Of a stretch of DNA of 64,000 nucleotides, positions 16,744 through 27,137 are shown in pieces. The notes beneath the pieces were generated by a model, which searched no databases, was not told the origin of the DNA, and worked only from the letters and a program-made list of their open reading frames with translations. This DNA is from Massilia sp. CF038 (lineage in GTDB: Bacteria; Pseudomonadota; Gammaproteobacteria; Burkholderiales; Burkholderiaceae_D), in contig NZ_FQWU01000004.1 of the NCBI RefSeq assembly GCF_900129765.1, forward strand, positions 248,001-312,000. The letters run 5' to 3'. The translations under genes were made by a program, and so were the position numbers. How positions within the stretch are numbered: position 1 is the first letter of the stretch; each line of letters opens with the position of its first letter.

Positions 16744-17688
16744 ATGGGAAAAATCTACATCGGCATCTCGGGCTGGCGCTATGAACCCTGGCGCGGCGTG
16801 TTCTATCCGGACGATCTGGTCCAGGACCGCGAACTCGAATACGCTTCGCGCGCCACGCGCTCGATCGAGATCAACGGTTCCTTCTATTCCCTGCAAAAGC
16901 CCGACAGCTACAGTGCCTGGCACGATGCCACGCCCAAGGACTTCGTCTTCAGCAACAAGGGCAACCGCTACATCACCCACACATTGCGGCTGCGCGACAT
17001 TGACGGGCCGGTGGCCAACGTGCTGGCGTCAGGCGTGTTGAACCTGCGCGAGAAACTGGGCCCGTTCCTGTGGCAGTTTCCGCCGAATTTCAAATTTGAT
17101 CCCGAGAAAATGGCGCACTTCCTGAGCATCCTGCCGCACGACACCGAGGCCGCGCTCGAGATGGCGCGCCATCACGAGCCGCGCATGAAGGGCAAAGTCG
17201 CACTGGAAATCGACAGGAAGCGTAAATTGCGCCACGCGGTCGAAATCCGCAACGACAGCTTCATCGACGAAGCCTTCATCGCCCTCCTGCGCAAGTACAA
17301 AGTGGCACTGGTGGTGGCTGATACCGCGCGCGAATGGCCTTATTACGAGGATGTGACGGCGGACTTCATGTACCTGCGCCTGCACGGCGACAAGGAGCTG
17401 TACGCCAGCGGCTACAGTGACGAAGCGCTCGATCGCTGGGCGGCCCGGATCACGGCCTGGAGCCACGGCGCGCAACCCGACGATGCGCGCCTGATCTCAT
17501 CGAAAGCGCCGCCAAAGCGCGCCAGCCGCGACATCTTCTGCTACTTCGACAACGACATTAAAGTGAAGGCCCCGTTCGACGCCCACCGTTTGATGGAGAG
17601 ACTGGGCTTGACCGATGGCCTGGTAACACCAGGCGCAGCGTCAGCCGCGCCGAGCGGCCAGGTAGCCCGCGCAGCTGGCAAGCGCTGA
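16744..17688 (+). CDS. DUF72 (YecE-like) protein
   Basis: 314 residues. IYIGISGWRYEPWRGVFYP, ATRSIEINGSFYSLQKP, FLWQFPPNFKFDPEKMAHFL, HAVEIRNDSF and YLRLHGDKELYASGYSD are the recurrent segments of the DUF72/YecE TIM-barrel family, whose biochemical role is not established. The C-terminal tail beyond about 295 is low in conservation and overlaps the convergent DUF2177 gene by 48 bp. Confidence 0.88.
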   Translation: MGKIYIGISGWRYEPWRGVFYPDDLVQDRELEYASRATRSIEINGSFYSLQKPDSYSAWHDATPKDFVFSNKGNRYITHTLRLRDIDGPVANVLASGVLNLREKLGPFLWQFPPNFKFDPEKMAHFLSILPHDTEAALEMARHHEPRMKGKVALEIDRKRKLRHAVEIRNDSFIDEAFIALLRKYKVALVVADTAREWPYYEDVTADFMYLRLHGDKELYASGYSDEALDRWAARITAWSHGAQPDDARLISSKAPPKRASRDIFCYFDNDIKVKAPFDAHRLMERLGLTDGLVTPGAASAAPSGQVARAAGKR

Positions 17689-18051
17689 CAGCACGCCACC
17701 CCACAGCACATCGACCACCGTCAGGGTCACGGACCACTGCTTGAGCGTGGCCAGGTTGCTCAGGTCGTAGGTACCGTAAGCAACCAGTCCAAGCAAGCCA
17801 CCCAGCAGCGCCGCCTGGCGCAGGCGGTTGCTGCGCAGCGCCGGCAGCACGGCAAATACCACCAGACCAGTCGTGTACAGCAGGTAGAACAAGGCAGCCG
17901 GCGTCCAGCGGGGCTGGTCCAGCATCATCTCGCCCAGCCAGTCGCGGTAGGTATCGGCCATCAGCACGCCAAGCCAGATGCCATCGATGACCAGCATGGC
18001 CAGCATGGCGCCAAGGTAGGCAAACAGCCACTGGCGCGGACGCACGGTCAT
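17641..18051 (-). CDS. DUF2177 family membrane protein
   Basis: 136 residues with four predicted transmembrane helices (LFAYLGAMLAMLVIDGIWLG; LFYLLYTTGLVVFAVLPAL; AALLGGLLGLVAYGTYDL; VTLTVVDVLWGGVLSALAS). The DxIWLG segment in helix 1 and YGTYDLSNLATLK in loop 3 match the DUF2177 family. Function unknown. Its last 48 bp overlap the end of the convergent DUF72 gene. It lies directly after the small Cys-rich gene on the same strand (stop and start adjacent), so it is probably a distal member of the feo transcript. Confidence 0.82.
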   Translation of the reverse strand: MTVRPRQWLFAYLGAMLAMLVIDGIWLGVLMADTYRDWLGEMMLDQPRWTPAALFYLLYTTGLVVFAVLPALRSNRLRQAALLGGLLGLVAYGTYDLSNLATLKQWSVTLTVVDVLWGGVLSALASCAGYLAARRG

Positions 18052-18237
18052 TCAGCCGACCCGGTGCAGTTTGATCACGCGCGGATCGGCCGCTGGCGCA
18101 GGCGCCGACTCGCAGGTATCGCAGCTGCTGCAGCCGCTGCCGCAGCCCGCACTTTTCTTCGGCTTGAACACGTACTTGCGCGCAGTGTACCAGGCCGACG
18201 CGCCCACAATCAAGGCCACGATCAGGTTTTCAATCAT
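18052..18237 (-). CDS. FeoB-associated Cys-rich small membrane protein
   Basis: 61 residues. One N-terminal transmembrane helix (ENLIVALIVGASAWYTARKYV) is followed by a cytoplasmic cysteine cluster CGSGCSSCDTC and a short tail. This is the pattern of the small proteins encoded next to feoB in many bacteria, filling the position of FeoC. The start lies 1 bp from the feoB stop. Cys clusters of this type may bind iron or an iron-sulfur cluster; that is inference. Confidence 0.82.
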   Translation of the reverse strand: MIENLIVALIVGASAWYTARKYVFKPKKSAGCGSGCSSCDTCESAPAPAADPRVIKLHRVG

Positions 18238-18238
18238 C

Positions 18239-20131
18239 TCAAGCTCCTAGCGTTGCAAGCGCAATGCGGTAAGTGAGGAAGGATGCCACGTAGGCCAGCG
18301 CGAACATGTAGCCTGCCATCAGCAGCGGATAGCGCCAGCTGTTGGTCTCGCGCTTGACCACCGACAGCGTGGACATGCACTGCGGCGCAAACACGTACCA
18401 GGCCAGCAGCGACAAGGCGGTTGGCAAGCTCCACGATTGGGCGATGATCGGCGTGAGCGTGGTGGCCAGCTCGTCGCCGGTGGCCGACAGGGCATACACC
18501 GTGCCCAGGGCACCCACCGCCACTTCGCGCGCGGCCATGCCGGGCACCAGGGCAATGCAGATCTGCCAGCCAAAGCCGATTGGTTCGAACACCACCGCCA
18601 GGGCGCGGCCCAGCATGCCGGCGATACTGTAATAGATCGGCGGATGGGTCGCGCCTTCCGGCGCACCGGGGAAGCTGGACAGGAACCACAGCAGCACCAT
18701 CAGCGTGAGGATGATGGTACCGACGCGCGACAGGAAGATCTTGGCGCGTTCCCACAGCCCCAGCGCCAAATTCTGCATGTGCGGCCAGTGATAGCTTGGC
18801 AGTTCCAGCATGAGCGGCTGGTTGCGGTTGGCACCCATGGTGCGCTTGATAAACCAGGCCACTGCCATGGCGGCGGCAATGCCGGCAAAGTACAGAATGA
18901 ACAGTACCAGCCCCTGCAGATTGACCACGCCGCCCCAGACATCGCGGTTGGGGATGAAGGCGGCAATGATCAGCGCATACACGGGCAAGCGCGCCGAGCA
19001 GGTCATCAAGGGCGCGATCATGATGGTGACGATGCGGTCGCGCGGATTTTGAATGGTGCGCGCGGCCATAATGCCGGGAATGGCGCAGGCAAAGCTCGAC
19101 AGCAGCGGGATGAAAGCGCGGCCTGACAGGCCCACGCCACCCATCAGGCGGTCCAGCAGGAAGGCGGCGCGCGGCAGGTAGCCGCAGTCTTCCAGCACCA
19201 GAATGAAGAAGAACAGAATCAGAATCTGCGGCAGGAACACCAGCACACTGCCCACGCCGCCCAGAATACCTTCAACCAGCAAGCTGCGCAGCATGCCTTC
19301 GCCCATGTGATTGCCCACCCAGGCGCCAACCGCTTCGACGCCGCCGGTGATCATTTCCATCGGCACGGCGGCCCAGCTGAATACCGCCTGGAACACCAGG
19401 AACATGAGTGCCGCCAGCAGGATCGGGCCCACCACCGGGTGCAGCACGATGCCGTCGATTTTTTCGGTCAGGTTGCCGGTGTCGTTGGCGTAGCTGATCG
19501 ACGCGGCCAGAATGCGGCGCACTTCGCGCTGGGTCTCTTCCACCGACACCGCGTCGATGGCTGACAGCGGCTGGGCCTTGACCGCATTCGCACGCGGCAT
19601 GGCGTCAAGCGCATCGAGCAGGGTTTTCTCGCCACCGCTTTGCACGGCCACCGTTTCCACCACCGGCATGCCCAGTTCCTGCGCCAGTTTGGCCGTGTCG
19701 ATGACGATGCCGCGCTTGCGCGCCACGTCTACCATGTTCAGGGCCAGCACCATGGGCAAACCCAGGCGCTTGATCTCCAGGACCAGGCGCAGGTTCAGGC
19801 GCAGATTGACGGCGCTGACCACGCAGACCACGGTGTCGGGCGCCTGTTCGTCAGCGCGCAGGCCGGCCACAACGTCGCGCGTGATCGCTTCGTCCGGCGT
19901 GGTGGCTGACAGGCTGTAGGCGCCTGGCAGATCCAGGACTTTGAAGGCATGCCCGGCCGGAGAGGTAAAACTGCCCTCCTTGCGTTCGATGGTGACGCCA
20001 GCGTAGTTGGCCACTTTCTGGCGCGCGCCCGTGAGGCGGTTGAACAGCGCTGTTTTGCCGCAGTTCGGATTGCCGAGCAATGCAATCAGGGGCGTGTGGG
20101 TCACGCCCTGGCCCAGCGTTTCGGTACTCAT
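18239..20131 (-). CDS. feoB: Ferrous iron transporter B
   Basis: 630 residues. The N-terminal GTPase domain has G1 GNPNCGKTALFNRLTG (from residue 20), G3 DLPGAYSL and G4 NMVD. The membrane part contains the two Gate repeats (PRAAFLLDRLMGGVGLSGRAFIPLLSSFACAIPGIMAAR and the second half with PGMAAREVAVGALGTVYAL). It drives GTP-dependent Fe(II) uptake across the inner membrane. It is 4 bp downstream of feoA and followed at once by the Cys-rich small protein. Length is at the short end of the family (E. coli about 770). Confidence 0.96.
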   Translation of the reverse strand: MSTETLGQGVTHTPLIALLGNPNCGKTALFNRLTGARQKVANYAGVTIERKEGSFTSPAGHAFKVLDLPGAYSLSATTPDEAITRDVVAGLRADEQAPDTVVCVVSAVNLRLNLRLVLEIKRLGLPMVLALNMVDVARKRGIVIDTAKLAQELGMPVVETVAVQSGGEKTLLDALDAMPRANAVKAQPLSAIDAVSVEETQREVRRILAASISYANDTGNLTEKIDGIVLHPVVGPILLAALMFLVFQAVFSWAAVPMEMITGGVEAVGAWVGNHMGEGMLRSLLVEGILGGVGSVLVFLPQILILFFFILVLEDCGYLPRAAFLLDRLMGGVGLSGRAFIPLLSSFACAIPGIMAARTIQNPRDRIVTIMIAPLMTCSARLPVYALIIAAFIPNRDVWGGVVNLQGLVLFILYFAGIAAAMAVAWFIKRTMGANRNQPLMLELPSYHWPHMQNLALGLWERAKIFLSRVGTIILTLMVLLWFLSSFPGAPEGATHPPIYYSIAGMLGRALAVVFEPIGFGWQICIALVPGMAAREVAVGALGTVYALSATGDELATTLTPIIAQSWSLPTALSLLAWYVFAPQCMSTLSVVKRETNSWRYPLLMAGYMFALAYVASFLTYRIALATLGA

Positions 20132-20135
20132 GATG

Positions 20136-20402
20136 TTATTCCGGCTGAATCGAGATCAGCGCCGCCTCGAAGCGGCGCAAGGCAAAGGTGGAGTCGCCCA
20201 CGCGCACGGCCAGCGGTTCGCCGCCAGGCACGCCGCGCTTGAGCATGCGGATGCGCTCGCCTGGAACAAAGCCCAGTTCCATCAAGCGCCGCGAGACATC
20301 GACACCGGCTTCGGCAGTGTTGCCAGGGGCCAGGTGAATCACGGTGGCGCTTTGGCCCGCCAGCAGGGCGTCAAGCGTGGTCAGGGTAGGGGCAAGAGTC
20401 AT
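20136..20402 (-). CDS. feoA: Ferrous iron transport protein A
   Basis: 88 residues with the SH3-like FeoA fold: LDALLAGQSATVIHLAPGN, RRLMELGFVPGERIRMLKRG, PLAVRVGDSTFALRRFEA. It binds the FeoB G domain and supports Fe(II) uptake. First gene of the feoA-feoB-small protein-DUF2177 unit, transcribed away from bfd. The 214-bp divergent region carries a Fur box. Confidence 0.94.
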   Translation of the reverse strand: MTLAPTLTTLDALLAGQSATVIHLAPGNTAEAGVDVSRRLMELGFVPGERIRMLKRGVPGGEPLAVRVGDSTFALRRFEAALISIQPE

Positions 20403-20541
20403 GGTAGGGCGAGCTCGCTAAGTAATCACAGTTCCTTGTTGGATATTAGCATCAAACAGGTAAATGCGAATTATTTCTATTCAGGTTCTGCTTAAATCGC
20501 TTGCAATCGTCGTCGAGTTCCGACAAAATATGAATCTAAGT

Positions 20542-20560
20542 GATAATGATTCTCATTATA
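20542..20560. promoter_or_regulatory. Fur box between feoA and bfd
   Basis: GATAATGATTCTCATTATA matches the 19-bp Fur consensus (GATAATGATAATCATTATC) at 17 of 19 positions by eye. It lies 57 bp before bfd and 140 bp before feoA. A degenerate second AT-rich site (GCGAATTATTTCTATTC, about 20467-20483) is closer to feoA. Iron-dependent repression of bfd, and probably of feo, is expected. Confidence 0.87.
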
Positions 20561-20616
20561 GACCAAGTGGTAAGCCAGCAGGTGATCCCACGCAAAGCAA
20601 ACGGGAAGGTGCATCA

Positions 20617-20829
20617 ATGATTGTCTGTGTCTGCAATAACATCTCCGACCGGGAAATCCGCCAGGCAGTCGATCTGGGCCTGTCGACCATGGCTGAATTG
20701 CGCCAGGATCTGGGCGTGGCCACCTGCTGCGGCAAATGCGCCTCCTGCGCCAAGCAAGTATTGGCTGCCCATCTGGACAGCAAGGTACAAGTCACCGAAT
20801 TGTCGTTCCGCAACGCACAGGCAGCCTGA
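20617..20829 (+). CDS. bfd: Bacterioferritin-associated ferredoxin
   Basis: 70 residues. MIVCVCNNISDREIRQAV and TCCGKCASCAKQVL carry the four cysteines of a BFD-type [2Fe-2S] cluster. The family donates electrons to bacterioferritin to release stored iron. ATG 20617 is preceded by GGGAAGG at a good distance; a longer upstream frame would run through the Fur box. Downstream are tonB and bacterioferritin, its likely partner. Confidence 0.93.
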   Translation: MIVCVCNNISDREIRQAVDLGLSTMAELRQDLGVATCCGKCASCAKQVLAAHLDSKVQVTELSFRNAQAA

Positions 20830-20843
20830 GCACCGTGAGCGCC

Positions 20844-21530
20844 ATGACCTTTTCCACGTCGCCTGATCTGGGCGACGCCCGGGCTTCGCTGGGAAAACTG
20901 CGCACCAAGTTCGCTCCCCTGGCCACGGTTCTGCTGGCCCACATTGTTGTGGTGTACCTGATTTCCAGTGGTTTGTTCACGCGCATGGTCGACGTGGCCT
21001 TGCCAAAAGCCGTGACGGTCCAGTTTGTGGAACTGCCGCACGAAAAAATCCCGCCTGCCGCACCCAAGGTCATTCCCCTGGTCCAGCTGCAGCCGCCTGC
21101 ATTGCCACAAGTGCCAGTGCCGGTGGTGCAAGTGGCCCCGCAACCGGACAGCATTACCGTCGAGCAGGCGGCCGCTCCGGCACCGAAACCTGCCGCCCCG
21201 CCTGTCGTTGTTGCCGCAGCGCCAGCTGCACCCGTCAGCGGCGAACCAAAAACCGTTACCTCGGGCATCGAATACATCCGCGCGCCCCAACTGGCTTACC
21301 CGGCAATGTCGCGCCGCATGGGTGAGCAAGGCCGCGTCATCCTGCGTGTGCTGGTCAACGAAAAAGGCCAGCCCGTGGACGTGAAGGTGCAAACCTCGAG
21401 CGGCTTTGCCCGCCTCGACGAAGCCAGCCGCCAGGCCGGGCTGCGCGCCCAGTTCAAGCCCTTCATTGAAGACGGCCGCGCCATTTCCGCCTACGTACTG
21501 CTGCCTTTCAGCTACTCCACCAACAGCTGA
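20844..21530 (+). CDS. tonB: TonB-family energy transducer
   Basis: 228 residues. An N-terminal signal-anchor helix ([21 protein letters not shown]) is followed by a long Pro/Ala/Val-rich periplasmic spacer (residues about 60-140) and a C-terminal TonB domain ([26 protein letters not shown] ... [12 protein letters not shown] ... FKPF). It transmits proton-motive force from ExbB/ExbD to outer-membrane receptors. ExbB/D are not in the window, but a TonB-dependent receptor is at 27.6-29.5 kb. An in-frame GTG at 20835 is an alternative start. It lies 14 bp after bfd. Confidence 0.9.
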   Translation: MTFSTSPDLGDARASLGKLRTKFAPLATVLLAHIVVVYLISSGLFTRMVDVALPKAVTVQFVELPHEKIPPAAPKVIPLVQLQPPALPQVPVPVVQVAPQPDSITVEQAAAPAPKPAAPPVVVAAAPAAPVSGEPKTVTSGIEYIRAPQLAYPAMSRRMGEQGRVILRVLVNEKGQPVDVKVQTSSGFARLDEASRQAGLRAQFKPFIEDGRAISAYVLLPFSYSTNS

Positions 21531-21624
21531 TGTCCCCTGCCCTGCCGACGCGCCCGCCTGCCATTGGCGGCACGCGCGCACGTTTGCTATCATGGTGCGA
21601 TACCTCCACTCTAGAAAGAATCCC

Positions 21625-22104
21625 ATGAAGGGCGACAAGAACATCATCCGGCTGCTCAACGCGCAGCTGACCAACGAGCTCTCGGCGATCAACCAGTACT
21701 TCCTGCATGCCCGCATGTACCGTCACTGGGGTCTGGAAAAGCTGGGCAAGAAGGAATATGAAGAATCGATCGGCGAAATGAAGCACGCCGACAAACTGAT
21801 CGACCGCATCCTCACGCTGGACGGCCTGCCCAACCTGCAAGCGCTGCATAAATTGCTGATTGGCGAGTCGACCCAGGAAATGCTGGAATGCGATCTGAAG
21901 CTCGAGCAAGCCTCGCAAGTGACAGTCAAGGAAGGCATTGCCGCGGCCGAAGTGGCGGGCGACTACGTGTCGCGTGACCTGTTCCTGCAAATTTTGGAAG
22001 ACACCGAAGAACACATCGACTGGCTCGAAACCCAGCTCGATCTGATCGTCAAGGTGGGCATCCAGAATTACCTGCAGAGCCAGATGGCTGCGGCCGACGC
22101 CTGA
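21625..22104 (+). CDS. bfr: Bacterioferritin
   Basis: 159 residues. Ferroxidase ligands fall at the canonical numbers: Glu18 ([11 protein letters not shown]), Tyr25, Glu51, His54 ([12 protein letters not shown]), and later the E..EHIDW pair near 127-130. Met52, the axial haem ligand between subunits, is present, so this is a haem-binding Bfr. It stores iron as a 24-mer cage in the cytoplasm. ATG 21625 follows AGAAAGAA. With bfd upstream it forms the storage/release half of the iron module. Confidence 0.96.
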   Translation: MKGDKNIIRLLNAQLTNELSAINQYFLHARMYRHWGLEKLGKKEYEESIGEMKHADKLIDRILTLDGLPNLQALHKLLIGESTQEMLECDLKLEQASQVTVKEGIAAAEVAGDYVSRDLFLQILEDTEEHIDWLETQLDLIVKVGIQNYLQSQMAAADA

Positions 22105-22108
22105 GTTT

Positions 22109-23026
22109 TCAGCGCCAGCGTGTAGCCCATTTGTCGTAGAAGCCCAGGTCGCGGGGAACCGCGCCTGGCACGGCGCAAATGGCGGCCGCGAATTCGTTGG
22201 CGCGTGCCAGCGTCACATCCAGCGCCCACTGGCGCGCCCGGCCCAGCAGGAAGATCGCCGCAAAAGCATCGCCCGCGCCCACCGTATCGATCACGTAGGG
22301 CGGCGCCGGATTGTCGCGGTGGACCAGTGGTTCATCCTCGGCGCCAAAGTACACCGAACCGCGGTGGCCCAGCGTGACGATCAGGCCATCGAGCGAAAAC
22401 ATCTGCACCAGCGCCGCACAGGCCGCGCGCACCTCATCGCCCGACAGCGGCGGCGACGATGGGTGGATATCGAAGTACCAGCGAAACAGCACCTGCAATT
22501 CTTCCTCGTTGACCTTGGCCACATTGGCCGCGTGCAGCGAGTGGAACACACAGCGCTCGTCGTACTGGCCGTCGCGTAAATTCAGATCCAGGAAACGGTT
22601 GGCAGCGCTGGCGTCGAGCAGGGCGTACAAGGTGTCGCGCGAACGCGGACAGCGCTGCGCCAGCGTGCCAAAGTAGACCGTGCTGGCATCGACCGATTCC
22701 AGCGCGGCCAGCGCCTGCTCGGGGTTGATGTAGTCGTAGGCCTGGTCGGGCAGGATCACAAAGCGGTGCCCCTTGACGGTGCGCTCGACCACCACGCGCC
22801 CGGTCTCTTCCATCTTGTCGACCTGCAGACCGGCTTCGGACATGGCAAAGCGTTCGAACTCGCCGTGCACCACGCCGCCGTTCTTGTCGTTGCCCACGCA
22901 GGTGATCATCAGCTGCGGCGCCATGAAGGCGGCCAGGTGGCGCGCCACGTTGAACGGCGCGCCGCCCACCACCTGTTCGGTCACGAAATCGTCGACCAGG
23001 GCTTCGCCGAATACAACGGTTGTCAT
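22109..23026 (-). CDS. PfkB-family carbohydrate kinase
   Basis: 305 residues. The N-terminal PfkB signature GGAPFNVARHLAAF and the C-terminal signature DTVGAGDAFAAIFLLG (catalytic Asp in GAGD) are both intact. The enzyme phosphorylates a sugar or related alcohol with ATP; fructokinase is the commonest assignment for this subgroup, but the substrate cannot be read from sequence. It lies 21 bp downstream of a GST gene on the same strand and converges with bfr, the two stops 4 bp apart. Confidence 0.88.
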   Translation of the reverse strand: MTTVVFGEALVDDFVTEQVVGGAPFNVARHLAAFMAPQLMITCVGNDKNGGVVHGEFERFAMSEAGLQVDKMEETGRVVVERTVKGHRFVILPDQAYDYINPEQALAALESVDASTVYFGTLAQRCPRSRDTLYALLDASAANRFLDLNLRDGQYDERCVFHSLHAANVAKVNEEELQVLFRWYFDIHPSSPPLSGDEVRAACAALVQMFSLDGLIVTLGHRGSVYFGAEDEPLVHRDNPAPPYVIDTVGAGDAFAAIFLLGRARQWALDVTLARANEFAAAICAVPGAVPRDLGFYDKWATRWR

Positions 23027-23047
23027 TGGCTTGTGCGCCGTGGCCGC

Positions 23048-23656
23048 TTATTGCGGCACGGTGTCTTTGAACGATGGCCGTTCGGACAGTTTGTCGAACA
23101 GCTTGGCCAGATTGGGGTAATCGGCACGCCAGTTGATTTCGGGGAAGCGGAACGACAGCCAGCCCAGCGCACACCCAACGGCCACGTCGGCCAGCGTGTA
23201 GTGGTTGCCCTTGCAGAAAGGCGACTCGCGCAGATTGGCCGACATGACAGCCAGACCCGCATGCACCTTGCCCATCTGGCGTTCGATCCAGGCGGCGCTT
23301 TGCTGCTCTTCGGGACGCAGCGTGCGCTCCAGGCGCACCAGTACCGCGGCGTCGAGCACGCCGTCAGCGAGCGCTTCCCAGACCTTGATGTCGGCGCGGT
23401 CGCGCGCGTTCGGCATGAACAGTTTGCACACCGGCGTGAGGGTATCGAGGTATTCGACGATGACGCGCGAATCGTACATGCTGCTGCCATCTTCCATGAT
23501 CAGGCAAGGAACCTTGCCCAGTGGATTCGAATGATGGATGGTGGTGTCTGCGCCCCACACGTTCTCGAGTTCGAAGCCGTAGTCGAGCTTTTTTTCGGCC
23601 AGTACAACGCGCACCTTGCGCACGTACGGGCTGGCCAGGGAACCGATGAGTTTCAT
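23048..23656 (-). CDS. Glutathione S-transferase family protein
   Basis: 202 residues. MKLIGSLASPYVRKVRVVLAEKKLDY has the Ser9-Pro-Tyr-Val-Arg motif of the YibF-like GSTs. NPLGKVPCLIMEDG and YDSRVIVEYLD are the glutathione-binding elements, and the C-terminal helical domain holds YTLADVAVGCALGW. Substrate unknown. It is divergent from purB. Confidence 0.92.
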   Translation of the reverse strand: MKLIGSLASPYVRKVRVVLAEKKLDYGFELENVWGADTTIHHSNPLGKVPCLIMEDGSSMYDSRVIVEYLDTLTPVCKLFMPNARDRADIKVWEALADGVLDAAVLVRLERTLRPEEQQSAAWIERQMGKVHAGLAVMSANLRESPFCKGNHYTLADVAVGCALGWLSFRFPEINWRADYPNLAKLFDKLSERPSFKDTVPQ

Positions 23657-23691
23657 AGATGCTCAGGATGGAGGATTGGCACACAGTATAG

Positions 23692-25212
<1,521 letters not shown>

Positions 25213-25230
25213 GCTGCCCCCGCCCAAAAC

Positions 25231-25269
25231 AAAAGCCCCGTGCGGACCTGTTCCGCACGGGGCTTTTTT
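25231..25269. terminator. Bidirectional terminator between purB and an exported-protein gene
   Basis: Near-perfect hairpin (AAGCCCCGTGCGGA with TCCGCACGGGGCTT, 5-nt loop) flanked by A-rich and T-rich tracts, serving both purB (+) and the convergent gene ending at 25283 (-). Confidence 0.92.
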
Positions 25270-25282
25270 GACAGCGGGTTCT

Positions 25283-26263
25283 TCAGCTTTGGCCGGGCTC
25301 GGCGTCGGCGATGCAAGCCGGGTCGAGCGGGGCATCGGCCGCCACCGACAAGGGCACCGACATCAGATGGCCGCGCAAAGTACGAATCAAGGCTTGTCCG
25401 CAGCGTTCACTGATGATTTGTGCACGCTCGATGCGCTCGGTACTGCCCTCGGCAAAGCGCACGGTCCTGAACACGCCGGCAGGCGCTGCGCCCGGCTCGG
25501 GCAAGACTGGTGTTCGTGCCATTTCAGCGAGCACGATATTGACCGATTCGGCCAGCATACGCGCGCTTTCCTGCTTCAGCCGGGCACCGTTCTGCTCGAA
25601 CCAGTAAGCCGCGCCCATGCCCGCCGTGGTGCGCGCTGGCGACACCACGCGGATCACCAGCTCGTAGGGCTTGGTCTTGGCGCCTGATTTGATCGACATC
25701 GCATGCTCGAGCACCACGGCGCGCAAGTCCTGCGTGATCAGCAGCACGGGCACGCTGTCGAGCACCAGTTCGCCCGCAAGCAGGGCCGCCTTCGCATCGA
25801 GCAAGCGCTTGTCTTTCTCGGGCGCCATCTGCGGCATGGCGGCCGCCATCAATTCCTGCTGCGTGTAGCTGTCGAGGATGGCCTTGTGCGGCAGCAAGAC
25901 GGCATCGGCTGCCTCGCGCATGCGGGTGCGCTCGGCCGACTGGATACCGCCGGACACGGCCGCATGGGTGGCAATTCCAACCAGCAGTCCGGCCAGTCCG
26001 CCCGGATACAGGATCTGGCCACCGGCCTGGCCACCGGCCTTGTCAAAATTCATGGCACCGTGGACTTCCACTTTCTGCGCCAACGGCAAACGCAAAGCCA
26101 TGCGCGGCAGGGCCGGCGCCAGCACAGGGGCCACCACCGGCGCCGCGCCAGGGGCCGGTTCGTCAGTGGCCAGCGCGCTGGCGCTGACCACCATCATGCA
26201 CGCACTTGCCAGAGCAAGGCGCAGGCTGCGCACAGCGTGCGCCGCGGTAGGCTGGAATGCCAT
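25283..26263 (-). CDS. Exported protein of unknown function
   Basis: 326 residues from ATG 26263, which has AGG 7-9 bp upstream (GTG 26269 is an alternative). A signal peptide is visible (RLALASACMMVVSASALATDEP). This is followed by a Pro/Ala-rich linker, a glycine-rich hydrophobic segment (LYPGGLAGLLVGIATHAAV, about 85-105) and a mixed alpha/beta body with LVLDSVPVLLITQDLRAVVLEHA. No family is recognised. The gene follows the lipoprotein gene by 12 bp and probably acts with it in the envelope. Confidence 0.65.
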   Translation of the reverse strand: MAFQPTAAHAVRSLRLALASACMMVVSASALATDEPAPGAAPVVAPVLAPALPRMALRLPLAQKVEVHGAMNFDKAGGQAGGQILYPGGLAGLLVGIATHAAVSGGIQSAERTRMREAADAVLLPHKAILDSYTQQELMAAAMPQMAPEKDKRLLDAKAALLAGELVLDSVPVLLITQDLRAVVLEHAMSIKSGAKTKPYELVIRVVSPARTTAGMGAAYWFEQNGARLKQESARMLAESVNIVLAEMARTPVLPEPGAAPAGVFRTVRFAEGSTERIERAQIISERCGQALIRTLRGHLMSVPLSVAADAPLDPACIADAEPGQS

Positions 26264-26275
26264 GCTCACCTGCCC

Positions 26276-26956
26276 TTAATTGCTGAACGGGACGAGAACC
26301 TGATCCTTGGTCATTTCCAGGGTCTGGAAATAGGCGTTGGTCAGACCCGGGAAGGCGGGCGCTTCATCCCAGTTGCCATCCGATGCTTTCTGAATGTCGA
26401 TCGGGGTATACCACTCAAGCGAATTGTCGGTCAGGTTCACCATGAAGCTTTGGCCCTTGACCACTGCTTTTGGCTCAGCCACGGGAATATAGGTCGAGTA
26501 CATGCGCTCGATTCCGACCATGGTTACCTGGATCACGACGATCTTCTCGACACCCATCGATTGCTTCAAGCCGCGGAAATCCTTGCGGGCAAAATTGGGC
26601 GCGTCGGTCTTGAAATCAGGCAGCGCTTCCAGGTTGATGTTGACCAGGCGGGGCTGATGGCCCTTTTTGGTCATCACGGCGGCCAGCTGGGCGTTCAGCT
26701 TCGGCAATTCTTCATAGGTCAGCTTCTGGACGTGCGCCGTCATGGCCGTGTGGTTCAGTTCGGCCGCAGCCATGCACAGCAGGCACGATGCGCCTGGGAA
26801 GAAGGTATTGATCTTTGGCAGTTCTGTCATGGCGATGGCCACGCGCGTGCCCGGGGTTGCCAGCGCTTTTGGCGTCAGCGCGACCGGCACTTGCGGTGCA
26901 GTAGCGCAACCGGTGATCACAAAGGCGAGTGCCGCAAGGAAGAGACGAGTATTCAC
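26276..26956 (-). CDS. Predicted lipoprotein of unknown function
   Basis: 226 residues from GTG 26956, preceded by AGGATATTT. The N-terminus VNTRLFLAALAFVITGC-ATAP is a lipoprotein signal with lipobox ITGC. The mature part has two close cysteines (GASCLLCMAAAE), TPGTRVAIAMTELPKINTFFPG, and a region (MGVEKIVVIQVTMVG) resembling the nucleotide-free alpha/beta fold of periplasmic GNA1162/LpoB-like lipoproteins, which is a weak analogy. First gene of a two-gene unit with the exported protein downstream. A longer frame upstream exists but would lack a signal peptide at its N-terminus. Confidence 0.65.
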   Translation of the reverse strand: MNTRLFLAALAFVITGCATAPQVPVALTPKALATPGTRVAIAMTELPKINTFFPGASCLLCMAAAELNHTAMTAHVQKLTYEELPKLNAQLAAVMTKKGHQPRLVNINLEALPDFKTDAPNFARKDFRGLKQSMGVEKIVVIQVTMVGIERMYSTYIPVAEPKAVVKGQSFMVNLTDNSLEWYTPIDIQKASDGNWDEAPAFPGLTNAYFQTLEMTKDQVLVPFSN

Positions 26957-27137
26957 AAATATCCTGTAATGAAATGTTTTTCTGGAAACAAAAATTGCAG
27001 GGAGCATTGTAGAATCAAGCTACAAATTGCGGAAATAAAATATTTACATCCGTGAATAAATGTTGTTTTTTGACTAAAACAAGGAAAGAAGTTGACGCCG
27101 CGCGGGCTGTCGTGCCCCGCACCGCGGGCAGCGTGGA

